Source of the DNA: Flavobacteriales bacterium
GTDB lineage: Bacteria; Bacteroidota; Bacteroidia; Flavobacteriales; TMED113
Reading direction: 5' to 3'
Assembly: GCA_002718895.1 (NCBI GenBank)
Contig: PBGD01000004.1
Location: 1-40,259, forward strand
DNA: 40,259 bases
Part shown: piece by piece, positions 33,804 to 40,259 of the stretch
Layout of the letters: the number at the start of each line of letters is the position of its first letter
Position numbering within the stretch: position 1 is the stretch's first letter
Translations under genes and position numbers: made by a program
The notes under the pieces: generated by a model
Told to the model about the DNA's origin: nothing
What the model saw: the letters and a program-made list of their open reading frames with translations, nothing else
The model's database searches: none

Positions 33804-35147
33804 TTACAATATAATTTTAGCAATTAAGAAATAAATAAATAGACCAATTACATCATTGATGGTTGTTATAAATGGGCCTGTAGCAAGGGCGGGATCTATT
33901 TTATATTTATTAAGAATTAATGGGATAAATGTTCCAAATAATGCTGCAAAAACCATGACAGATAATAAAGACAAGCTAATGGTTAATGCAAGTAATGGTA
34001 AATTATATAACACAATACAAACAATTAAAACAATGGTACAACAAATAAGACCATTAATTAAAGCCACATTAAATTCTTTAATTAGTCTTTTTGTCCATGA
34101 AGATATTCCCATTTTTTTGGAAGCAATACCTTGAACAATTATTGCAGATGATTGAACACCCACATTTCCGCCCATAGCTGTAATTAGCGGGATAAAAAAA
34201 GCTAAAATAGGATTTTCAACTAAATTAAATAATCCAATTATTTGAGCACCTAGCAACCCCCCGATCATACCTATAAATAACCAAGGAATTCTCGCTTTAG
34301 TTAATATAAGTACTCCATCTTTAGGTTCTATATTATCAATAATGCCAGATGCCATGTGATAATCTTTTTCAGCCTCTTCCTTAATAATATCAATCACATC
34401 ATCAATTGTAATGCGACCTAGTAATTCATTTTTGGTATTAACTACAGGAAGTACAATTAAATCGTATTTATTCATTATTCTTATCACTTCTTCTGCATTA
34501 GTGTGAGTGTTCACAGAAATAATACTTTGATTATATATGGATTTAATAAATGTTTTTTCTGGGCTAATTAATAACTTTTTTAATGAAACTGTGCCAATGA
34601 GTTGTTCAAATTTATTTACAACATATATGGTGTAAACATTATTAATATTTTGTGCTTGTTGTCTCATTTCAGAAACACATCTTAAGATACTCCAATCTTC
34701 TTTAACTTTAATCAACTCAGTAGCCATTAATGCACCTGCAGAATTTTTTTTATATGACAATAAATTGACTATGTCATTAGCTTGTTGTGGATCTAAAATG
34801 TTTGATAAAACTTCCTTCTGTCTTGACTCTGATAGCTCTTGAATGACATCAGCAGCATCATCAGAATCTAAATTGCTAATAATTTCTTTACTAATTTTTT
34901 TTGGTGAAAAATCTTCAATTATTTTTTCTCTTATATCTTCCTCTAGTTCAATTAAAATTTCTGCTACAATTTCTTGATTCAAAGTGGTTAAGATGAATTT
35001 TGCGTGTTGGATTTTAATTGACTTAATTATCTCAGCAATATCAGGGGGAAGCAAATTTAAACATAATTTTTGTACCCCTTGACAGTCATTTTTTTTAGCC
35101 AAGTTTTCTATTTTATTTAAATAATCTTTTGTTAACTTAAAGTTCAT
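33804..35147 (-). CDS. mgtE: Magnesium transporter MgtE
   Basis: Inner-membrane Mg2+ channel gated by cytosolic Mg2+. It has 447 residues. Domains in order: the N-terminal superhelical MgtE_N domain (about 1-130, with DSDDAADVIQEL and LLSYKKNSAGALM); a pair of CBS domains (about 135-258, with GRITIDDVIDII); and five transmembrane helices (about 280-447) with the conserved pore motif TAMGGNVGVQSSA and NDVIGLFIYF. Its ATG overlaps the rsmA stop as ATGA, suggesting coupled translation; the dehydrogenase follows after 4 bases. Confidence 0.96.
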   Translation of the reverse strand: MNFKLTKDYLNKIENLAKKNDCQGVQKLCLNLLPPDIAEIIKSIKIQHAKFILTTLNQEIVAEILIELEEDIREKIIEDFSPKKISKEIISNLDSDDAADVIQELSESRQKEVLSNILDPQQANDIVNLLSYKKNSAGALMATELIKVKEDWSILRCVSEMRQQAQNINNVYTIYVVNKFEQLIGTVSLKKLLISPEKTFIKSIYNQSIISVNTHTNAEEVIRIMNKYDLIVLPVVNTKNELLGRITIDDVIDIIKEEAEKDYHMASGIIDNIEPKDGVLILTKARIPWLFIGMIGGLLGAQIIGLFNLVENPILAFFIPLITAMGGNVGVQSSAIIVQGIASKKMGISSWTKRLIKEFNVALINGLICCTIVLIVCIVLYNLPLLALTISLSLLSVMVFAALFGTFIPLILNKYKIDPALATGPFITTINDVIGLFIYFLIAKIIL

Positions 35148-35902
35148 TGTGTGTAGATAACCTTTGTTATTTGAATAAAATTATTAACTGTTAATTCTTC
35201 AGCTCGTTTATTAGCAAAATTTTTAATACTACTTTGATCAAAGTTAGTTAAATTTTTCAATGAGTTTTTCATCTTCTTGCGTCTATGTAGAAATGAAGAC
35301 TTAACAACAAACATGAATTTTTTGTAATCACAATCAAAGTTACAATTTTGCTTTCTAGATAATTTTATAACTGTTGAATTCACCTTAGGGATTGGTCTGA
35401 AATTTTTTGGTTCCACATCAAACAATTCTTCACAATTATAGAACGCTTGCAATAGAACACTTGGTATACCGTATTTTTTTGAATTAGGTAAACTGCAAAT
35501 TCTTTCGGCAACTTCTTTTTGAAACATACCTACTAGTTCGGTTACCCTATTTCTGTTTTCTAGAACTTTAAATAAAATTTGTGTTGAAATATTATAAGGA
35601 AAGTTGCCGACTATAATGAATTTAAATAAATTCTTACTATTTAATTCATAAGTTAAAAAATCTTTATGAACAATATTTGCTTCAGGAAACCTAGATTTTA
35701 GATGTTCTACTGCTTCTTTATCAATTTCAATAATTTTTAGCAGTTTAGTCTTTGCCAATAAATACTTTGTTAAGGCTCCTTCACCAGGTCCAACTTCAAT
35801 AGTGTTAATTTGTTTAAAAGAACTAATACAATTCACAATCCTAATTGCAATTTCTTTGTTAATTAAAAAATTTTGCCCTAATTTTTTTTTAGGTTTTAAC
35901 AT
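35144..35902 (-). CDS. rsmA: 16S rRNA dimethyladenosine transferase
   Basis: Dimethylates two adjacent adenines near the 3' end of 16S rRNA (A1518/A1519 in E. coli numbering) during small-subunit assembly. It has 252 residues. KPKKKLGQNFLINKEIA at the N terminus, the SAM-binding VGPGEGALTKYL (38-49) and the catalytic NFPYNI (100-105, a variant of NLPYNI) are all present, followed by the helical C-terminal domain (PIPKVNSTVIKL, then SSFLHRRKKMKNSL). It sits in the serS-led run, 9 bases after the DUF4286 gene, and overlaps mgtE by four bases. Confidence 0.97.
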   Translation of the reverse strand: MLKPKKKLGQNFLINKEIAIRIVNCISSFKQINTIEVGPGEGALTKYLLAKTKLLKIIEIDKEAVEHLKSRFPEANIVHKDFLTYELNSKNLFKFIIVGNFPYNISTQILFKVLENRNRVTELVGMFQKEVAERICSLPNSKKYGIPSVLLQAFYNCEELFDVEPKNFRPIPKVNSTVIKLSRKQNCNFDCDYKKFMFVVKSSFLHRRKKMKNSLKNLTNFDQSSIKNFANKRAEELTVNNFIQITKVIYTQ

Positions 35903-35911
35903 TATTTAAAG

Positions 35912-36202
35912 TTAAATAATACTTAATAATTTTCTTTTTGCTTCATACAGATTTTGAAAAGCATTTTGATGTTTTTTTTGTAAAATAATTGAAAATTCCT
36001 TTTTGTAAATATTATAATCATCAATACTTTTTAAAGTATATTCAATATAAAACAAATTTTTGTTTTGTTGATCTTGCGAAAACCTATAGGTTGTAAATAG
36101 TTTGGTGTCCATCATTTCTGGTATGTGAATTTCTTGCATCCATTTTGTCCATTTTTCGCGAACTTCATTTTTTATTTTTATTTCAAGTGCATATATAATC
36201 AT
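35912..36202 (-). CDS. DUF4286 family protein
   Basis: Small cytosolic protein of 96 residues with no signal. The sequence MIIYALEIKIKNEVREKWTK, then EIHIPEMMDTKLFTTYRF and LFYIEYTLKS, is characteristic of the DUF4286 family of Bacteroidota, which has a ferredoxin-like (dimeric alpha-beta barrel) look. No function is established. Its ATG overlaps the stop of the TPR gene by one base (TAATG), so translation is probably coupled. The order TPR protein, DUF4286, rsmA, mgtE is one I recognise from flavobacteria. Confidence 0.88.
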   Translation of the reverse strand: MIIYALEIKIKNEVREKWTKWMQEIHIPEMMDTKLFTTYRFSQDQQNKNLFYIEYTLKSIDDYNIYKKEFSIILQKKHQNAFQNLYEAKRKLLSII

Positions 36203-38019
36203 TACAATTTTAATAATTTATTTGGCCTAAGTAAACGATATCTTTCTCTTGCCTTATTAGTATATATGCTATTAGAGTGTGTAAGTAAAAGTTCCTCATA
36301 TTTTATTACAGCTTGTTCATTGTTTCCTAAAAACTTTTCATAAACTTGTGCTTGATAAAAAAGAGCATCATCATGTAAAATATCAAAATAATATTGTGTA
36401 GTAATTTTTTCTAACTCTTTAATCGCATTTTCATAATTCTCAAGTTTCATGAATATCTCAAATTTCTTATATAATCCCTCATCAATTAATGAGTGATTTG
36501 GAAAGTTCTTTTCTATTTTATTTAATTCATCAATAGCTTGAAAATGTTTGTTTTGTTGATTTAATAGTTCTGCTTTAGCAAAGCTTGCCAGTGCAGTATT
36601 TGTGGTGTCTAAATTCAAGTTGTCAGAAATCAGTAGCGACAATTTCATTGCATCGTTAGCAATTAGTTTTGATGTAGATAGTTTTAATACGTCCAATTGT
36701 GTTTGTGCCCATTGAAAATCTCCTTGATAGAAGTTTATTTTGATTTTTTCAAATTTAGCTTGTTGCCCAATAATATCATTTTTAAATTTTTTTTCTACTT
36801 GTGAAAAAATTAAAATTGCCTCCCACATCTTATCGGATGATATAAGAATTCTCCCTAGCTCTAGTTTACATATAGCTTGATCTTGTTGATTTAAGTTAGA
36901 ATCATTAATAGTCTTATTTAACAATTCAACAGCTACGTGATTCTTTTCTAAATATGAGGATAAGATTCGGCAGTAATTAGTTAATGTGATGACGGTATTA
37001 GAGTTGATACCAATTTCTTCTATTAGTTTCTTATGATCATTGCTTAATTGTTCAATTTCTTTTCTACTTATGACTTTTGTAGTTGCAATTAAACTATATT
37101 TTATTTCTAAAGTTTTAACTCTTGCAAATTGATATTGAATAGAGTTGATTTTAGAGTGCTGTAAAATATAATCTAGTCCTTCGATTGCAATGTCATATTC
37201 TTGATTTTCATCAGCGAGCTCTATAATTGTGATGATATCATCTATATTATTTAGAATTTGTTTATCAATACTTATTTCATATTTCAAGGCGTCTTGAAAA
37301 TTTTTTTCTTGTAAAAAAAGCCATATAATCAATTTAGAAATTTCGTATGAATTGTTTTTTTGGATTTCTTTTAATAAAATTTTTTTTAGAATAATATTGT
37401 TATTATTTAGCTCATCATCATTAATAGTTCTTATTAACATGTTTTTGGCAGTACGAAGATAGTTTGGGTAAGAATGTAAAAGATCTGTAATTGTTTCATA
37501 CATAGATTTTAAATCATTTAAATATGCAAAACAATTTGCTATTTTTATATAATGAGATGGTTTCCTGTTGAATTTATTGGCATGTAAATAAGACTTTATA
37601 GCAAATGAGTATTTATTTTTCCTATAAAAACTATCTCCTGCTGAAGCAGAGTACTTCTTATTTTGTTTTATTTTATCTAAAACACTATTAAATATTTTAT
37701 TTTCTTCATTAAAATCACCTTTTTCTGCATAAAGAAAACCAAGCTCAATTAAATCAGTTGGGTTTTGAGATTTCTTATAGTGAGATTTAATAATTTTTTC
37801 AGCTTTTTTATATTCTTTTATTTTAATCAGACAATCTACATACTTTTTGTATATATTAATTCTTTCTTTTTTATAAATAACTTCAAATAATTCAGCTGCT
37901 TTATTAAATTGACCAGACTTATAATACTCGTTTGCTTTTTGAAAATTATTTTTTTCTTGTCCAGTTATATGACTGGAACAAATAAAAAAAAACAATAAAA
38001 TTAAAATTTTTTTAATCAT
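36202..38019 (-). CDS. Exported tetratricopeptide-repeat protein
   Basis: Protein of 605 residues with a signal peptide (residues 1-20, ILILLFFFICSSHITG). Nearly the whole mature part is helical TPR or TPR-like repeats; the clearest are residues 26-60 (ANEYYKSGQFNKAAELFEVI), about 90-125 (ELGFLYAEKGDFNEENKIF) and the C-terminal set (about 475-590, with ENYENAIKELEKI and EQAVIKYEELL). TPRs mediate protein contacts; the partner is unknown. Position between the coiled-coil lipoprotein gene (8-base overlap upstream) and DUF4286 suggests an envelope assembly role, but this is inference. Confidence 0.88.
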   Translation of the reverse strand: MIKKILILLFFFICSSHITGQEKNNFQKANEYYKSGQFNKAAELFEVIYKKERINIYKKYVDCLIKIKEYKKAEKIIKSHYKKSQNPTDLIELGFLYAEKGDFNEENKIFNSVLDKIKQNKKYSASAGDSFYRKNKYSFAIKSYLHANKFNRKPSHYIKIANCFAYLNDLKSMYETITDLLHSYPNYLRTAKNMLIRTINDDELNNNNIILKKILLKEIQKNNSYEISKLIIWLFLQEKNFQDALKYEISIDKQILNNIDDIITIIELADENQEYDIAIEGLDYILQHSKINSIQYQFARVKTLEIKYSLIATTKVISRKEIEQLSNDHKKLIEEIGINSNTVITLTNYCRILSSYLEKNHVAVELLNKTINDSNLNQQDQAICKLELGRILISSDKMWEAILIFSQVEKKFKNDIIGQQAKFEKIKINFYQGDFQWAQTQLDVLKLSTSKLIANDAMKLSLLISDNLNLDTTNTALASFAKAELLNQQNKHFQAIDELNKIEKNFPNHSLIDEGLYKKFEIFMKLENYENAIKELEKITTQYYFDILHDDALFYQAQVYEKFLGNNEQAVIKYEELLLTHSNSIYTNKARERYRLLRPNKLLKL

Positions 38020-38545
38020 GAATTATAGTTTTAATTTCTTGATTAAGGCTATCAAATCTATTTATAAATATATCAGTCAAATTATGAATTTTTAGCATTT
38101 TATTTATAGTATAATTGGTGATTATTTCTTCTGATTTTAAATATATATCTAAGTCTTTTCTTCTATTATTTGAATTTTTGTAATCAGATTTAAGATCTAT
38201 AAATTGTTGCTTGTTGATTTTTATATCTTTATTAATCTCTTTAGATTTTGCTTGAATTTCAAGTAATTTATTAATGGAATTCAGATATTCTCTATACTCA
38301 AAATAGATTAACTTAATAGTCATACTATCTAGTCGTTGTTTTTCTAGTTCATATAATGTTTGCTTTGATAGATTTAGAACATGATTTAGCCTTTTATTTT
38401 TTTGGGCTTCTAATTCTAATGTGTTTTCAATTTTTTCTTCTAACAAATTAATTTTATTTATTTGTTTTAAGTTATTTTTATTTTGACATGAAAATATACT
38501 AGCAGTAATTAAAATGAAAATAAATTTCTCAAAAAAAAAATGCAT
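38012..38545 (-). CDS. Coiled-coil lipoprotein of unknown function
   Basis: Protein of 177 residues. The N terminus is a lipoprotein-type signal, FILITASIFSC with Cys20, although Phe at -2 is not ideal. The rest is rich in Lys, Glu, Asn and Ile and predicted by eye to be coiled coil (NKINLLEEKIENTLELEAQ and many heptad-like Leu/Ile positions). No family is recognised. It starts with the ATG at 38545 overlapping the serS stop by one base (TAATG) and overlaps the TPR gene by 8 bases, so the three are translated together; a joint role with the TPR protein at the membrane is plausible. Confidence 0.75.
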   Translation of the reverse strand: MHFFFEKFIFILITASIFSCQNKNNLKQINKINLLEEKIENTLELEAQKNKRLNHVLNLSKQTLYELEKQRLDSMTIKLIYFEYREYLNSINKLLEIQAKSKEINKDIKINKQQFIDLKSDYKNSNNRRKDLDIYLKSEEIITNYTINKMLKIHNLTDIFINRFDSLNQEIKTIIHD

Positions 38546-39819
38546 TAAACAGTTATTTTATTAAAATTAATATAATCTTTTATAGCTTTCGGTATAATAA
38601 TTCCGTCATCAGTTTGGTTTTGTTCTAAAATGGCAGCCATAATTCTTGGCAAAGCAAGTGAGCTTCCATTTAAAGTATGACACAATTGAATTTCTTTTGT
38701 TTCATTGTTTATATATTTCATTTTAAGCCTATTAGCTTGAAAAGTTTCAAAATTTGAAACGGAGCTAACCTCTAACCATTTTTTTTGTGCAGGAGAATAT
38801 ACTTCAAAGTCATAAGTCATTGCTGCTGTGAATCCTAAATCCCCACCGCACAATTTCACAATTCTAAATTCCAGATTTAATTTTTTTAATAACTCACTCA
38901 CGTGACTAACCATTTCTTCAAGTATTTCATATGATTTTTCGGGTTGGCATATTTGTACAATTTCAACTTTATCAAATTGGTGAAGTCTATTCAGTCCTCT
39001 CACTTCCTTACCATATGAGCCCGCTTCTCTTCTAAAACAAGGTGAATATGCGGTACACTTTATTGGTAGTTCTTTATGAGTGAATCGTTTATTCTTGAAA
39101 ATATTTGTGATAGGTACTTCTGCAGTTGGTATTGCAAATAGATTATCTTCATTTATATGGTACATCATGCCTTCTTTGTCAGGAATTTGGCCTGTGTTAA
39201 AAGCAGATTTTTCATTAACAAAATAAGGGGGAATATACTCTGTGTAACCTTTTGTGTTATTATATTCTAAGAAAAAATTTATCAAGGCTCTTTGTAACTT
39301 AGCTCCCATCCCTTTATAGATTGGAAACCCAGAGCCAGTTATATGAGACCCATTCTCAAAATCAATTATATCGTATTTCTCTGCTAACTCCCAGTGGGGT
39401 TTAATTTGAGAACTTTTGTTAGATTTACCCCATCTATATATTTCTTGATTGTCATTAGCACTATTACCAATAGGAACACTTAAATCGGGAGTGTTTGGAA
39501 TACTAACTAATTTTTCCTCTAAATCTTTTATTGTTATGTTACTTAGATTGTTTAACTCTTTTGCTTTTGTTTTAATCTGAGTAGCTTTTTTTTTGAGAAC
39601 TTCTAATTTTTCAAAATTCCCAACTTTCGCAAGTTGCCCTATTAGTTGCCCAATTTTATTTGATTCCCTTAAAGCTTCGTCAAGAGCTTGTTGATTTTTG
39701 ATTCTTTTCTCATTTAAATCTAATATGTCATTTATTTTTTGAGAATAATCCCCCCCCCTTATAGCAAGTTTTTGAATAATTTCAGCGCTATTTTTTTTAA
39801 TTAAATTAAGTTCTAACAT
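38545..39819 (-). CDS. serS: Seryl-tRNA synthetase
   Basis: Class IIa synthetase charging tRNA-Ser (and tRNA-Sec in organisms that have it). It has 424 residues. The N-terminal long coiled-coil arm (about 1-110) contacts the tRNA variable arm. The catalytic domain has motif 2 (CFRREAGSYGKEVRGLNRLH) and motif 3 (NGSSLALPRIMAAILEQNQ, from residue 384). It heads a minus-strand run of eight genes down to 31827 in which every gap is 9 bases or less or an overlap. Upstream are the rpmA terminator and about 70 A+T-rich bases that must hold its promoter; TAAATTTA is the nearest -7-like match. Confidence 0.97.
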   Translation of the reverse strand: MLELNLIKKNSAEIIQKLAIRGGDYSQKINDILDLNEKRIKNQQALDEALRESNKIGQLIGQLAKVGNFEKLEVLKKKATQIKTKAKELNNLSNITIKDLEEKLVSIPNTPDLSVPIGNSANDNQEIYRWGKSNKSSQIKPHWELAEKYDIIDFENGSHITGSGFPIYKGMGAKLQRALINFFLEYNNTKGYTEYIPPYFVNEKSAFNTGQIPDKEGMMYHINEDNLFAIPTAEVPITNIFKNKRFTHKELPIKCTAYSPCFRREAGSYGKEVRGLNRLHQFDKVEIVQICQPEKSYEILEEMVSHVSELLKKLNLEFRIVKLCGGDLGFTAAMTYDFEVYSPAQKKWLEVSSVSNFETFQANRLKMKYINNETKEIQLCHTLNGSSLALPRIMAAILEQNQTDDGIIIPKAIKDYINFNKITV

Positions 39820-39889
39820 GACTTTCTAACTTACAATGAGATTTAAATTTAAGATTTATTTTAATTATTATTAATGGATTTAATGAAAT

Positions 39890-39913
39890 AAAAAAAGGCC
39901 ATGAAGGCCTTTT
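39890..39913 (-). terminator. Intrinsic terminator of rplU-rpmA
   Basis: AAAAGGCC (39893-39900) and GGCCTTTT (39906-39913) form an 8-base stem with a 5-base loop. Read on the minus strand it is followed by a T run (39896-39890) and lies 24 bases after the rpmA stop. Confidence 0.85.
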
Positions 39914-39937
39914 ATATTTTATAATAAAAGTGATTTA

Positions 39938-40192
39938 CTATTCTTCAACTATTGAAACAAATGATTTATTACCACTTTTTTTAACAAATTTAACTATGCC
40001 ATCGCTTAGTGCGAATAAAGTGTGGTCTTTTCCAATGCCTACATTTTCACCAGCATTATGGACAGTTCCTCTTTGGCGTACAATTATGTTACCAGCTATT
40101 GCTTTTTGTCCACCAAATATTTTTACTCCAAGTCGTTTAGAATGCGATTCTCTACCATTTTTAGAACTACCTGCTCCTTTTTTATGTGCCAT
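39938..40192 (-). CDS. rpmA: 50S ribosomal protein L27
   Basis: Large-subunit protein whose N terminus reaches the peptidyl transferase centre. It has 84 residues, the normal length. [20 protein letters not shown] is the canonical start, with no cleavable N-terminal extension as in Firmicutes; [24 protein letters not shown]-type sequence follows (residues about 38-61). It lies 22 bases after the rplU stop, the universal order, and is closed by a clear terminator. Confidence 0.98.
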   Translation of the reverse strand: MAHKKGAGSSKNGRESHSKRLGVKIFGGQKAIAGNIIVRQRGTVHNAGENVGIGKDHTLFALSDGIVKFVKKSGNKSFVSIVEE

Positions 40193-40214
40193 TTTTCACT
40201 TAGTTTAAATTATG

Positions 40215-40259
40215 TTATTGTTTTTTAGCTGTTGTTTTTTTAGCTGTTGTTTTTTTAGC
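40215..40259 (-). CDS. rplU: 50S ribosomal protein L21, C-terminal tail only
   Basis: Only the last 14 codons and the stop lie in the window. They read AKKTTAKKTTAKKQ, a Lys/Thr repeat encoded by a 15-base direct repeat. The assignment rests on position directly upstream of rpmA on the same strand, where rplU is nearly always found, and on the basic tail that Bacteroidota L21 proteins often have. The conserved L21 body is outside the window, so identity cannot be confirmed here. Confidence 0.7.
   Translation of the reverse strand, partial: AKKTTAKKTTAKKQ

Overview
The window is a dense, A+T-rich stretch of chromosome from a member of Bacteroidota, most likely a marine-type Flavobacteriales with a compact genome; genus cannot be told. 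The signs are proteins with type IX secretion (T9SS) sorting domains, a TonB receptor paired with a DUF4249 lipoprotein, DUF4286 and DUF6588 family proteins, Bacteroidota-type promoter boxes (TAnnTTTG), almost no Shine-Dalgarno sequences, and gene orders familiar from flavobacteria. No tRNA, rRNA, insertion sequence, prophage or CRISPR array is visible, and no gene-free stretch exceeds about 210 bases.

Layout. 1-1085: 3' end of a secreted T9SS type B protein. 1063-7464: riboflavin synthase, leucyl aminopeptidase, PdxA, L32, FabH, AccB and AccC (vitamin and fatty-acid synthesis plus a ribosomal protein). 7467-12633: Dxs divergent from AsnS, sigma-54 and a small ArsR-type regulator. 12630-16754: an accessory pair of secreted proteins, a copper lysyl-oxidase-like T9SS protein and a seven-bladed propeller protein. 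16929-19184: an SH3 protein, a YwaF-type membrane protein, and two small exported WxxGxW-repeat proteins behind a good sigma-54 promoter match. 19390-23293: SucA and SucB of 2-oxoglutarate dehydrogenase. 23295-30853: Fbp, Mfd, TonB receptor and DUF4249 lipoprotein on the minus strand. 30910-31830: a short aspartokinase. 31827-39819: an eight-gene minus-strand run, SerS to DUF6588, joined by overlapping stop and start codons. 39938-40259: L27 and the tail of L21.

How it works together. Most genes are housekeeping: central carbon metabolism (SucAB, Fbp), precursor synthesis (Dxs, AccBC, FabH, RibE, PdxA, aspartokinase), translation (L32, L27, L21, AsnS, SerS, RsmA), transcription (RpoN, Mfd) and the cell envelope (MgtE, TonB, DUF4249). 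The unusual part is the accessory block from 12.6 to 19.2 kb. It holds a secreted protein that keeps every residue needed for a lysyl oxidase active site and, near rpoN, a candidate sigma-54 promoter driving the WxxGxW pair. The whole window is tightly packed: all six convergent gene pairs overlap or abut, and only two convincing intrinsic terminators are present.
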